This document shows positions 15,687 to 23,589 of a stretch of 64,000 nt of DNA, piece by piece. Where the stretch lies: NCBI GenBank assembly GCA_964511945.1, contig CAZEHO010000002.1, positions 1 through 64,000 of the forward strand, in the 5' to 3' direction. Positions within the stretch are counted from its first letter, which is position 1; each line of letters opens with the position of its first letter. The position numbers and the translations under genes were made by a program. The notes below the pieces were generated by a model. The model was not told the DNA's origin. It saw only the letters and a list, made by a program, of their open reading frames with translations, and did not search any database. The DNA comes from CAZEHO01 sp964511945 (GTDB taxonomy: Bacteria; Actinomycetota; Acidimicrobiia; Spongiisociales; UBA11373).

Positions 15687-15709
15687 GGTTCAAATCCCCT
15701 CAGCTCCAC
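15687..15709 (+). repeat. Second, shorter tRNA-Ala 3' end copy (23 bp)
   Basis: The last 23 bp of the tRNA repeat. It is followed by a sequence similar to that after the real tRNA (both contain a CCCTTGCTC or CCCTGCTC loop with a G-run and TTC). This may be the original chromosomal 3' flank of tRNA-Ala displaced by integrations. Confidence 0.7.
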
Positions 15710-15896
15710 GGTCGAGATCCCTTGCTCTGCGGGGGGCTTCATCGTGTCTGGAGGTGGGTGCCGGTTGCGGCTGGCCCACATGTAGCCCACACGGCGGTAT
15801 GAATTGGGGGGCAACGCTGGCGACGGTTGTTGCTCGGCGCGACTGCGGACGACACCCTGCCGGTGAACTGGGTCTGTCTCGATTCTCCCTCGGGGC

Positions 15897-16502
15897 CTAA
15901 TGCGTGATCAGTGGGCACTCCTCCACGATCTCGATCGACAGGGCTTCGAAGGGGATGTAGCCGGTGTTCAGGTGCGGTAGCGCAACGACTCGCACCCTGT
16001 TGGGGACCACGCCGAATCCGGTCGAGCAAACTCCGTTGTCTGGCGCTCCCTTCCAGAGGATGGTCCGGTACTCGTCGAGTTCGTTGAGTGACCATTGCAC
16101 CTCGCGGATGACGATGATCATGCCGGCCGGGACGACATCCGCCAGGGCTTCTGCGTCAACCGTCGAGAAGTCGGTCACTCCGTAGACCTCGTAGGGGCCG
16201 GGATCCGGCTGGTGACCCGCCCAGACCGGTCCCCAATCCACCCACTCGTGACCGGGACCATGGGGGATATCGTCGGTGCCATTGAGGGTCGTGACCACGC
16301 CCCACAGCATGGGCCCGAATTCACCAAACGACTGCGTCTCCTCGAAGGTGTATTCCCGTGTACCGACGATCACGACTTCACCTGGAGACGATGGGGCAGT
16401 GGACGAGGTGGCGCGTGGCTGCTGTGACTCCGCCCTCTCAGTGCCGTCGGATCCGCAAGCGGTGGCAAGGGTGATCAGAACGAGGATCAACGCGCGCCTC
16501 AT
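15897..16502 (-). CDS. Lipoprotein of unknown function
   Basis: 201 residues with a lipoprotein signal (MRRALILVLITLATAC, lipobox LATAC), a Ser/Thr/Pro linker, then a globular domain with repeated Trp/Gly/Pro segments (MLWGVVTTLNG, EWVDWGPVWAG) and two late cysteines (NGVCSTG, EECPLI). No family is recognised. ATG 16502 is preferred over upstream ATG 16529 because TAGGCT lies 8 nt before it. Located outside the window's conserved operons, next to the tRNA-Ala element's right end. Confidence 0.65.
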   Translation of the reverse strand: MRRALILVLITLATACGSDGTERAESQQPRATSSTAPSSPGEVVIVGTREYTFEETQSFGEFGPMLWGVVTTLNGTDDIPHGPGHEWVDWGPVWAGHQPDPGPYEVYGVTDFSTVDAEALADVVPAGMIIVIREVQWSLNELDEYRTILWKGAPDNGVCSTGFGVVPNRVRVVALPHLNTGYIPFEALSIEIVEECPLITH

Positions 16503-16510
16503 CAGTGGCC

Positions 16511-16516
16511 AGCCTA
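16511..16516 (-). promoter_or_regulatory. Putative -10 box of the lipoprotein gene
   Basis: TAGGCT on the minus strand, 8-nt spacer, ATG 16502. Supports this start codon. Confidence 0.4.
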
Positions 16517-16612
16517 TTCGGGATCGCATGCGAGCTCTCAGCAGACACACACGCACCTGCCACATGATTTGCCGACGCGATTGGAGAGCTGTCTGAGAGG
16601 TGGGTCGCACAG

Positions 16613-16816
16613 GTGCTGGCCGTAGCTGCGATCCCAGTATCGATCGTTCTCGGTGCCTGGTCGGATAGCTACCGCCGCAACGATTCGCTCTACGGCACCG
16701 GATGCAGCCCCTTCGGCGATGTCCTCGGCTGGGCGGCGGTCGTCGCTTGGCCGACAATGCTCACTGCCTCGCTGCTGCTCTCCCTGATCGGGATCGTCAT
16801 CCAATCAAAGCGCTGA
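16613..16816 (+). CDS. Small two-helix membrane protein
   Basis: 67 residues from GTG 16613. Two hydrophobic helices (about residues 2-17 and 36-63) flank a polar loop with a single cysteine (YGTGCSPFGD). Divergent from the lipoprotein gene. No family is recognised and the ribosome site is weak, so it remains tentative, though the membrane pattern is coherent. Confidence 0.4.
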   Translation: MLAVAAIPVSIVLGAWSDSYRRNDSLYGTGCSPFGDVLGWAAVVAWPTMLTASLLLSLIGIVIQSKR

Positions 16817-16982
16817 CCCGGACCCCGGCGACCGAAGCCATCAGACCCGTAGCCGGTCACCCCGTCAACCGCCTCGCTAGCTGTCGGCTCCGGCGGTGCG
16901 GGGATGGCCGGCTGTGTGACGCTGGTCCCGGAAAAGGGGTCGGCTTTCTCACCTGCCGCCCCAGATCGTCGCTGAGGGCGCT

Positions 16983-17708
16983 TCACCCGCCTGCCGGACC
17001 CGCTTCCTCGGCACGCCACCCGCATTTCGGACACACCCCTCTCCTGACGTCGGTGCGCCAGCGATACGCCCCATGAAGGGGGCAATTGAGCTCACCGCAA
17101 CGAGGGCAGTGGAGGCCGGTCATGAAGTTGCGGTACCCGTGGCACCGCGGGCACACCGGGTACCTCCACCCGAGCAGCGAACCAACCAGGCACAGCACGG
17201 TCCACCCGACGACCATCGCCGGTGGAACCTGGATCGACCCATCCGGCCACCCGTGCTCGTCGTGCCAACCCCCGGCATCTGCGAAAAGCGCGACGGCCAA
17301 GGCCGGAGCACCGAAGACAATGACCATGCCCGCCAGCCAGATGAGCACCATCGGGACCGGCATCCGCTCCGGGGTCGCCGCCGTCACCGCCGCAGCAGCC
17401 TGCCCCGCTGGGTGCTGGTCCGGCGTGTCGGTGTCCCGCCGCCACCCGCAGCTGCATTCATCGCGCTCCCGCCGCTCCCGCCACAGCAGGCAATGTCCAC
17501 ACTGCGGACACTCACGACTTGTTACCCGGACCGTTGCCAACAGGAGAGCGAAGAGGCTGCCAACGAAGATGAACCCGGCAACCGCTGCCCAGCCGCTGTG
17601 CGGAGCGCCCAGCGGAATCGCAAGGAATGCCAGCATCGGCAGTCCGATGAGCCAGATCGCCGCCACCAGGCATCCAGTCCTCGGTCTCGCTGGAGGCTGG
17701 TCCGCCAT
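16983..17708 (-). CDS. Membrane protein with zinc-ribbon motifs
   Basis: 241 residues. Two hydrophobic helices at the N-terminus (about 14-55) precede CPQCGHCLLW...DECSCGW, a zinc-ribbon-like set; a second pair of helices (about 110-175) is followed by CPRCHGYRNF, CPRCGELNCP and CPKCGW. Three Cys-X2-Cys pairs after the second membrane block suggest a metal-bound cytosolic domain. Function unknown. ATG 17708 follows a GGGGAGG ribosome site; GTG 17711 is adjacent. Confidence 0.65.
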   Translation of the reverse strand: MADQPPARPRTGCLVAAIWLIGLPMLAFLAIPLGAPHSGWAAVAGFIFVGSLFALLLATVRVTSRECPQCGHCLLWRERRERDECSCGWRRDTDTPDQHPAGQAAAAVTAATPERMPVPMVLIWLAGMVIVFGAPALAVALFADAGGWHDEHGWPDGSIQVPPAMVVGWTVLCLVGSLLGWRYPVCPRCHGYRNFMTGLHCPRCGELNCPLHGAYRWRTDVRRGVCPKCGWRAEEAGPAGG

Positions 17709-17872
17709 CACCGCCGCCTCCCCAGCACTCCCACTATCAGCCTACGCCTACCCACCAACCGGGTCTAGGGGAATCACCTTGAAGCGGACCCGGGCTCTGC
17801 GACCATGCGATCAGTCCTCGATCCGCCCACCGTCTGACCGCCTCGATCGCTACCCGACCGGGAATGCCAATC

Positions 17873-18415
17873 TCATATCGGCTCCCGGCTGAGCGGATTC
17901 CCCGGCTTCCGTTTCCGATCCCACGGGGCCGTTCGATGTCGCCCACCAGCGGCGGCCACCAGGGTCGCAAGAGTGAGTGCAAGGCCGCCGAGGACCAGGA
18001 GCAGCACCCAGCCCGGCGTAGCGCGACGGACCTCGACCGCCACCCGATCGGGGTATCCCGCATCCACAAGCGAGGAACGATCGACCACGCCGGGGAACAC
18101 AACGATCTCCCAGGTGCCCCAGGTCGGGAAGTCGAATGCGGCGATCACCCTGCCCTCTCCGGTACCGGACAGGCTGGTCGGTGCGACAGGATCCGCGCCG
18201 CCGCCCACCCGCTCTGCTCTGAGCAACCCGGTGAGATCGGCCACATCCACGTCCGCCTCGAACACCATCAGGACCGTGCCGGTCTCGCCCTGCTGAACGA
18301 CGTCGGGACGAGGTGACATCTCGAACGGCGGCAGGTCGTCGGCGGCGCCGGCCTGGGCTGGGCTCAGGGACAGCAGCACCGTCGTCATCAGTGTGCAGAG
18401 GCCGGTTCGCATCAT
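17873..18415 (-). CDS. Secreted protein with C-terminal membrane anchor
   Basis: 180 residues. Signal peptide (MRTGLCTLMTTVLLSLSPAQAGA), then a beta-rich extracellular domain with RPDVVQQGETGTVLMVFEAD and WGTWEIVVFPG, reminiscent of an immunoglobulin-like or copper-resistance-type sandwich, and one C-terminal helix (GWVLLLVLGGLALTLATLVA) with a basic tail. Topology: outside domain, single C-terminal anchor. No family named with confidence. Divergent from the HNH nuclease gene. Confidence 0.6.
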   Translation of the reverse strand: MMRTGLCTLMTTVLLSLSPAQAGAADDLPPFEMSPRPDVVQQGETGTVLMVFEADVDVADLTGLLRAERVGGGADPVAPTSLSGTGEGRVIAAFDFPTWGTWEIVVFPGVVDRSSLVDAGYPDRVAVEVRRATPGWVLLLVLGGLALTLATLVAAAGGRHRTAPWDRKRKPGNPLSREPI

Positions 18416-18564
18416 CGGCGTCTCCCCGGTAGGCCTCCCTTCGAACGCTACCCGGTGCCATTGCGGGGGCAGTCTCGGAGCCGATCGACACGGGCGAGAA
18501 GCGGCATCGGAGGCCTCGGAGCGCAATCGCGTTTCTGTCATACCCACCCCCAATAATTGAACGT

Positions 18565-19830
18565 ATGTTCGGTCATGGGGGTGTCCCGTTCGATCTCGAG
18601 GAGATCCCCTTCAACCTCGACAGGCTCTCCCCCGGTGGACCCCTCACCGCCCTACTGGCATCCGTCGACCTCCAGCAGATCTCGGGTCACGACCGCGTCG
18701 TCATGTTGAAGCACCTCCAACGCATGGCCTCCCACTACCAAGCCCAGGTATGCGCCGCCATCGCCGCGATCGCAGAACACATGGAGAACGCGGAGTTCCC
18801 TGATGATCCCGACCTGGCATGGCAGGCCACCGCCACCGAGGTCGGGACAGCTCTCCATCTCACTCGCCGTGCCGCCGAGTCGGAACTCGAGGTGGCTTTG
18901 CAGCTGAAGCGGCGCCTCCCCCGAGTCTGGAACGCCCTCCTTCGCGGCAGCATCGATCGGGCACGGGCCCGAGTCATCGCAGACAACACTGCACATCTCG
19001 ATGAGAACACTGCACGTCGGGTTGTCGACGCGGTCATCGAAGACGCTGCAGGACTCACCACCGGGCAGTTGGCAGCACGGGTTCGGCGCCTCACCATCGA
19101 AACCGACCCCGACACCGCTCAGGCCCGCTATGAGGAAGCAGTCGATCGGCGCCGCGTCGTGTTGGAAGCCGGCCCTGATGGCACCGCCACCCTCACCGGA
19201 ATCGACCTGCCCCCGGACCGGGCGGTAGCTGCCACCAACCACATCAACCGGCTGGCCAAGCAACTCAACCGTCAAGGTGACCCCCGCCCCATCGACCAAC
19301 TCCGCGCCGACGTCTACCTCAACCTCCTCACCGGGAATCCTGCCGAGGGCAAGGGCGGGGTTGTCGAGATCACCGTCGATCTCACCACCCTCACCGAACT
19401 CTCCCACTCACCCGCCGAACTGGCCGGCTACGGACCGGTCATCGCCGACATCGCCCGCCAAATCACCAACGCCCAAACCAACGGTGAATGGCGCTTCACC
19501 ATCACCGACCCCAACAGCCGCCTCCCCATCCACGACGGCACCACCCGAAGGCGCCCCACCACCCACCAACGCCGCAGCGTCACCGCCCGGGACCGCACCT
19601 GCATCTTCCCCGGATGCCGCATGCCCGCCACCAACTGCGACCTCGATCACCGCAGACCCTTTGCTGAACACCCCGAGACATCAACCGATGGGCTCGCACC
19701 CCTCCTCCGCCGCCACCACCACACCACCCGGCACCGCCAAGGATGGACCTACCAACCCCTCCCCAACGGCGACTACCTCTGGACCAGCCCCCTCGGCCAC
19801 CAGCACACCACCAGCGGCAAACCCCCATAG
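18565..19830 (+). CDS. DUF222/HNH endonuclease (13E12-repeat family)
   Basis: 421 residues. A large helical DUF222 domain occupies roughly residues 30-320; the C-terminus has an HNH nuclease motif: CIFPGCRMPATNCDLDHRRPF, then LAPLLRRHHHTTRH with the second histidine cluster. The family is very abundant in actinobacteria, including the REP13E12 repeats of mycobacteria that serve as prophage attachment sites, and copies are often mobile. Codon use shifts to C-rich third positions toward the 3' end (runs of ACC/CCC), unlike the neighbours. Confidence 0.88.
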   Translation: MFGHGGVPFDLEEIPFNLDRLSPGGPLTALLASVDLQQISGHDRVVMLKHLQRMASHYQAQVCAAIAAIAEHMENAEFPDDPDLAWQATATEVGTALHLTRRAAESELEVALQLKRRLPRVWNALLRGSIDRARARVIADNTAHLDENTARRVVDAVIEDAAGLTTGQLAARVRRLTIETDPDTAQARYEEAVDRRRVVLEAGPDGTATLTGIDLPPDRAVAATNHINRLAKQLNRQGDPRPIDQLRADVYLNLLTGNPAEGKGGVVEITVDLTTLTELSHSPAELAGYGPVIADIARQITNAQTNGEWRFTITDPNSRLPIHDGTTRRRPTTHQRRSVTARDRTCIFPGCRMPATNCDLDHRRPFAEHPETSTDGLAPLLRRHHHTTRHRQGWTYQPLPNGDYLWTSPLGHQHTTSGKPP

Positions 19831-19886
19831 TGAAATCAGGATCCCTGACGCGCGGTGGGATCCATGGGCCCGGCGGCGCCGCCCGG

Positions 19887-19892
19887 TAGCCT
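19887..19892 (+). promoter_or_regulatory. Putative -10 box before the DUF3097 gene
   Basis: TAGCCT, 8-nt spacer, ATG 19901; no ribosome site in between. Confidence 0.4.
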
Positions 19893-19900
19893 CGCCGGTC

Positions 19901-20719
19901 ATGCCGCAAGACCGCTGGGCCAGCAACGACGTCATCGCCGACGATCTCGAGAAGGACTCGTACCCGACACTCGAAGGACCGATGGGCATGGAACTCACGC
20001 ATCGCTCATCGGGGACCAAGGGGACGGTGGTTGCGTTCACCCAGGGTGCCAGGGTCATCCTCGAGGACCCCGTCGGCGGTCGCCACGAGTTCAAGCCGTA
20101 CGACGGTTCGTTCGCCCACCGCGGAACCCCCGTTGCCCTCCGGGCGGGCACAGCGACGCAGTCTCGGCAGCAGCGTGGAGTCACCGCTTCGGGGTCGATC
20201 GACATCGGGCCCGTTGACGCCCGTGTCGCCCGCGCCGGGCGCATCTGGGTCGAAGGCATCCACGACGCCGAACTGATCGAGAGGATCTGGGGGGATGACC
20301 TGCGGATCGAGGGTGTGGTCGTCGAGCCGATCCACGGTGCCGACGAATTGCCGCAGATGGTCACAACCTTCGCCCCGGCGCCGAACCGACGGCTCGGCAT
20401 CTTGCTGGATCACCTGGTCGATGGGTCGAAGGAGGCCCGTATCGCAGCCCGGGTTGCAGGCCCTCAGGTCCTGGTGACCGGCCATCCGTACGTCGATATC
20501 TGGGAAGCAATCCGCCCGCATGTAATCGGCATTGAGTCATGGCCCTCGGTGCCCCGGGGGGTCCCGTGGAAGGACGGCGTGATCTCAGCACTTGGGGTAC
20601 GGGCCGAGCCGGGAGCGTTCTGGCGGTCGGTGCTCGGCAAGGTGTCGACCTACCGGGACGTTGAGACCCCGTTGATCACAGCGATGGAGAGGCTGATCGA
20701 TTTCGTGACAGGCGGCTGA
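19901..20719 (+). CDS. DUF3097 domain protein
   Basis: 272 residues. Actinobacteria-specific family. The central part has a TOPRIM-like pattern: WVEGIHDAELIERIWG (conserved Glu), followed by EGVVVEPIHGADELP, suggesting metal-dependent phosphoryl chemistry on nucleic acid. The N-terminus has a beta-rich region (GTKGTVVAFTQGARVILED). Function is not established. Start ATG 19901 is supported by the nearby -10 box; upstream in-frame sequence overlaps the nuclease and has no such signal. Confidence 0.85.
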   Translation: MPQDRWASNDVIADDLEKDSYPTLEGPMGMELTHRSSGTKGTVVAFTQGARVILEDPVGGRHEFKPYDGSFAHRGTPVALRAGTATQSRQQRGVTASGSIDIGPVDARVARAGRIWVEGIHDAELIERIWGDDLRIEGVVVEPIHGADELPQMVTTFAPAPNRRLGILLDHLVDGSKEARIAARVAGPQVLVTGHPYVDIWEAIRPHVIGIESWPSVPRGVPWKDGVISALGVRAEPGAFWRSVLGKVSTYRDVETPLITAMERLIDFVTGG

Positions 20720-21068
20720 CCGCGACCCCGTACTGACCCAGGATGACGATCGCCCCGGTCACCGAACCCCCGATCCCGACCGAATAGCCTGGACGTCGCA
20801 GGACGGGACCCTGGCGATCACCGGTCCGTTCGGGACTCTGGCCGGGGGTGAGGTATTCGACTCCGAATGGTTCGCCGCCGCCTGGTGGTCTCCGGATGGG
20901 ATGACGTGGGCCCGGGTCGAGGAGGGCGATCCGGTTCTCTGGGAGGGCGAGAGCCGGCGCGGGATCCTGACCATGACGGCGAATGCAGACGCGGTGATCG
21001 CTTTGGGCTACGGCCTGCTCGACGGTGCTCACGGCCCCGTGGCGTGGCGGACGGTTCCCGACCGGTAG
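20711..21068 (+). pseudogene. C-terminal fragment of a secreted beta-propeller-like protein
   Basis: An open frame without a usable start codon, running from a TGA at about 20708 to TAG 21066. It reads DRIAWTSQDGTLAI, GGEVFDSEWFAAAWWS, PDGMTWARVEEGDPVLWE and ALGYGLLDG. The W-SPDGxxW pattern is typical of BNR/sialidase-like repeats in secreted actinobacterial proteins. There is no signal peptide or N-terminal part, so it looks like the tail of a gene truncated when DUF3097 came to lie upstream. Confidence 0.5.
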
Positions 21069-21071
21069 CCT
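21066..21071 (+). promoter_or_regulatory. Putative -10 box of a leaderless transcript
   Basis: TAGCCT, 7-nt spacer, GTG 21079. The TAG is also the stop codon of the upstream fragment. Confidence 0.4.
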
Positions 21072-21078
21072 GCTCGCC

Positions 21079-21651
21079 GTGGAACTCGAATCCTGGACCG
21101 CCGCCGTTAGGCATGTTCCGAGGCGTCTGCGGACCTTCATCCTCCCGCCCGACCGCGGCGTGATCCCGGTACGGGAGCTCCGCTCGATGGCGTTGAGCTT
21201 CGGCATGTTGCTTCTCCTGTTGGCTGCGGTGCTGTCGGTCTCAGGACTGTCCGATGACGAACCCACGATGTTGGGCTGGATGGTGTTCCTCGCCGCCGGT
21301 GTGGGCAGCACTCTGGGAACGGTGGTCGCTTTCCGATCACGAGCGGCGGCGGTGATCACGGCCCGCAAACCGGAGGAGGCGGATCGCGCTTACGCCGTCC
21401 GGTTCTCCGTGTCTGCTGGCCTCGCCATGACGCCGAGCCTGGTGGCCATCGTTGTGGGGCTATGGCAGGGCCATCTGCTCCCGTTCTGGGTCGCGGTTCC
21501 CCTCTCCGCCGGGTTGCTGGCATTCGTCGCGCCCTGGGCCCGGGACGTGCGTTCGTTGCAGACGCGAATGGACCGGGTCGACCTAGGGGCTGCCTTGATG
21601 ACACCGCGGACCTGGTCGGCACGAGACGAGGCAGCCCGGCGGCGTTCCTGA
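21079..21651 (+). CDS. Hypothetical four-helix membrane protein
   Basis: 190 residues from GTG 21079. A polar N-terminal region (VELESWTAAVRHVPRRL..., DRGVIPVRELRS) precedes two membrane helices, a short basic loop (RSRAAAVITARKPEEADRAY) and two more helices, then a polar tail. No recognised family. The TAGCCT box 7 nt upstream supports this start. Confidence 0.55.
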   Translation: MELESWTAAVRHVPRRLRTFILPPDRGVIPVRELRSMALSFGMLLLLLAAVLSVSGLSDDEPTMLGWMVFLAAGVGSTLGTVVAFRSRAAAVITARKPEEADRAYAVRFSVSAGLAMTPSLVAIVVGLWQGHLLPFWVAVPLSAGLLAFVAPWARDVRSLQTRMDRVDLGAALMTPRTWSARDEAARRRS

Positions 21652-21708
21652 TAGTCGGTTGAGAGCCCTATTCCTCATACCCCGGGAGGCGGATCGCTTC
21701 CGGCTCGG

Positions 21709-22126
21709 ATGGACACGGCCGAACATTCGCTCTCCTTCGATGCGCTCGACCCTGAGCCGGTGCTCCCATCCCGTGTCGGGCGTGTTCTGCTCACTGCCCT
21801 CACCGCCGGCGTGCTCGCCGAATTGGCGATCCATCCGGTTCTCTTCGACGGGGCGGCACCGGGCCGGGGTTTGACCGTCTTCTTTCTGCTTCCGATCATT
21901 GTTCTGCTCAACGGGCGGTGGTTGATCGGAGCGACTTCAATCACGACGGCAGTTTGGATGCGCTGTTCGTCGGGATTTCGGGGGGTCGCTTCTGTGTCTC
22001 GGCGATGGCTTCGGAGGCTTCTTCTGCACGGACATCGCGTCACGGCTGACCGACGACCGCGGCTTCGATATCGACAGGATGCTTGCGGACGGTGACGTTT
22101 GGGGTCTCGAAGGCAGCCTGGGCTGA
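21709..22126 (+). pseudogene. Decayed membrane-protein gene
   Basis: ATG 21709 opens a frame with a polar leader and two hydrophobic helices (GRVLLTALTAGVLAELAI, LTVFFLLPIIVLLNGRWLIG) that resembles the start of a larger membrane protein. After about residue 82 the frame turns into arginine-rich nonsense. Another frame near 22030-22126 ends in a coherent tail (DRGFDIDRMLADGDVWGLEG). This suggests a truncated and frameshifted gene; the family is not identified. Confidence 0.4.
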
Positions 22127-22129
22127 TCG

Positions 22130-23179
22130 CTAGGGCGCCTGGCGTCCCATTGCCCTGTGGATCACGCGTATCGGACGTGCTGCCAGCCGCATCGTCTGAC
22201 CGATCGCGGTGGGGGCGTAGGCGGTCAACTCCACGATGTGGCGGGCGGCCTTGGTCCACTCCAGCTTCCACGGCTCGGCGTTGCCGGCGAATTCGTAGGT
22301 CTCGAGCCCGGCACCGAACGCCCGCTCGATCATCTCGACACGGAGCAGGCTTCCCGGAGCGGATCCCCGGTACTCCGGGTCGTACCCCGTCTTCAGCAAG
22401 TAGTGGCGGCGGTCATCCTGGATGCAGTAGTCGAACGCGATGGGGCGGCCGTCGATCCTTAGAAACGCAAGCCGCAGCCAGCCTTCCCCCGCCGCCCAGT
22501 GAGCAGCCTCCCGGTAGAGCCGCTCGATGGCCGGATTCGAGGCGATTGCAGTGCCCTCCCCGCCCTTCCAACCGGCAGCTTCGACGGCAAACCCCTCGGT
22601 GAGGAGTGCGTCGAGATTGCCGGAGCCGTCGTAGACCTCGATGGTCACCCGCCCCGCCTCTTCGAGCCGCCGGCGACGGCGCCGCAGGTCCGAGCGCTTC
22701 TTGGCGGGAAGCGACCGGGAGTAGGCCTCCCAACCGTCGGACAGATCGATAAACGGGGACTCCATGCGAGGCCGGCACTCGATCGTGAACCCGGCCCGGT
22801 CCAGTTCCGATCGGAGGACCCGAAACGTTGAGCCGGCGGCATCGAGGAAGCCGAGCACGATCTTGTGGGCCCCGCCGTTCGCCAACTCAGCGGCGAGATC
22901 CCCGAGCGCGGCGTCATCGGTGGCGGCGGCCTCAAAAACCGGACAGTGCCAGTCGGTCGGCGTCGCCAGGGTTCCGCCTCTGCGCAGCATCGGAAGGACC
23001 GCAGCGTGACCGTTCACGGGTCCTGCCGTGATCAGTGAGATCCGGCGGCGGCCGGCCCACGCCTGTACCCACCCGGGATGGGTGAACGGGACTGCGGCGG
23101 TGTCGGCTGCGAGGCGTTCCCAAGCCCGTACCATGATGGGGGTGAGTTCTCCCGCGAGCACGGCGGTCACCAACGACAT
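22130..23179 (-). CDS. GNAT/FemAB-like acyltransferase (BioF2-type)
   Basis: 349 residues. The C-terminal half has the 'Acetyltransf_6/BioF2-like' core: SLPAKKRSDLRRRRRRLEEAG, EGFAVEAAGWKGGEGTAI, WLRLAFLRIDGRPIAFDYCI and LKTGYDPEYRGSAPGSLL. Such proteins (CelD/BcsL group) are often linked with polysaccharide or cell-wall modification. No polysaccharide genes are adjacent. The gene is followed upstream by the CstR-like repressor, transcribed in the same direction 54 bp away, so read-through from its promoter is possible. Confidence 0.75.
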   Translation of the reverse strand: MSLVTAVLAGELTPIMVRAWERLAADTAAVPFTHPGWVQAWAGRRRISLITAGPVNGHAAVLPMLRRGGTLATPTDWHCPVFEAAATDDAALGDLAAELANGGAHKIVLGFLDAAGSTFRVLRSELDRAGFTIECRPRMESPFIDLSDGWEAYSRSLPAKKRSDLRRRRRRLEEAGRVTIEVYDGSGNLDALLTEGFAVEAAGWKGGEGTAIASNPAIERLYREAAHWAAGEGWLRLAFLRIDGRPIAFDYCIQDDRRHYLLKTGYDPEYRGSAPGSLLRVEMIERAFGAGLETYEFAGNAEPWKLEWTKAARHIVELTAYAPTAIGQTMRLAARPIRVIHRAMGRQAP

Positions 23180-23233
23180 GTCCGACCAATCGGCCGTAGC
23201 GCTGCGCGACCTAAGGAAGTGGTGGATTGCCGG

Positions 23234-23500
23234 CTACAGCCGGAGGAAGAGTTTCTCCAACTCCAGGGGCGTGTAGCCCTCGTCGGCGGCCACATCCGGA
23301 TCGGCCAGACATTGGGTGAGGGTTTGCGAAACGAACTGATATCCGGCTCGCCGCAGCGCCTGCGTGGCAGCTGCGAACTGAGTCGCTACATCGCGGCATT
23401 CACGGCCTTCTTCGAGCATGCCGGCGATCCCCCGGATCTGCCCCTCGACCCGGTGGAGGCGGCGGATGAGATCGCTGCGTTCTGCTTCATCGAGTTGCAT
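23234..23500 (-). CDS. CsoR/RcnR-family repressor, CstR-like
   Basis: 88 residues, DUF156 helical repressor: LIRRLHRVEGQIRGIAGMLE at the N-terminus, Cys35 in REC, and Cys64 in LTQCL. Copper CsoR uses Cys-His-Cys; here the His position holds Thr60, while both cysteines remain. That Cys-X-Cys without His pattern is characteristic of CstR persulfide sensors. A perfect TACCCC-GT-GGGGTA operator lies 15 bp upstream of the start. A GGAG site precedes ATG 23500. Likely senses reactive sulfur rather than copper; targets other than itself and perhaps the downstream acyltransferase are unknown. Confidence 0.82.
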   Translation of the reverse strand: MQLDEAERSDLIRRLHRVEGQIRGIAGMLEEGRECRDVATQFAAATQALRRAGYQFVSQTLTQCLADPDVAADEGYTPLELEKLFLRL

Positions 23501-23514
23501 GCGGTGACTCCTGA

Positions 23515-23528
23515 TACCCCGTGGGGTA
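23515..23528. promoter_or_regulatory. Operator of the CstR/CsoR-like repressor
   Basis: TACCCC GT GGGGTA, a perfect 6+6 inverted repeat of the form recognised by CsoR/CstR proteins. It is just upstream of the repressor gene and 62-75 bp upstream of the divergent CHAD gene start, so it could autoregulate and possibly affect both. Confidence 0.75.
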
Positions 23529-23577
23529 ATCGTACTCCACGGTGGACGCTCCCGAATCCGTGACTCTTGCCGGCCGG

Positions 23578-23583
23578 TACGCT
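23578..23583 (+). promoter_or_regulatory. Putative -10 box of the CHAD gene
   Basis: TACGCT, 6-nt spacer, GTG 23590. Used to choose the start of the CHAD protein. Confidence 0.4.
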
Positions 23584-23589
23584 GGGCTC

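Larger units (their letters stand above)
15305..15896. other. Gene-free junction of the integrative element
   Basis: I find no credible gene. The stretch holds two repeats of the tRNA-Ala 3' end (15560-15608 and 15687-15709) and a diverged copy of the tRNA terminator region after the second. Short minus-strand frames reading ELRGFEP... are antisense translations of tRNA sequence, not genes. Confidence 0.7.

Noticed and set aside
15408..15814. Minus-strand frames beginning or containing ELRGFEP
   Set aside because: They are antisense translations of the tRNA-Ala 3' repeats, a well-known false-gene signature, and have no promoter or ribosome site.
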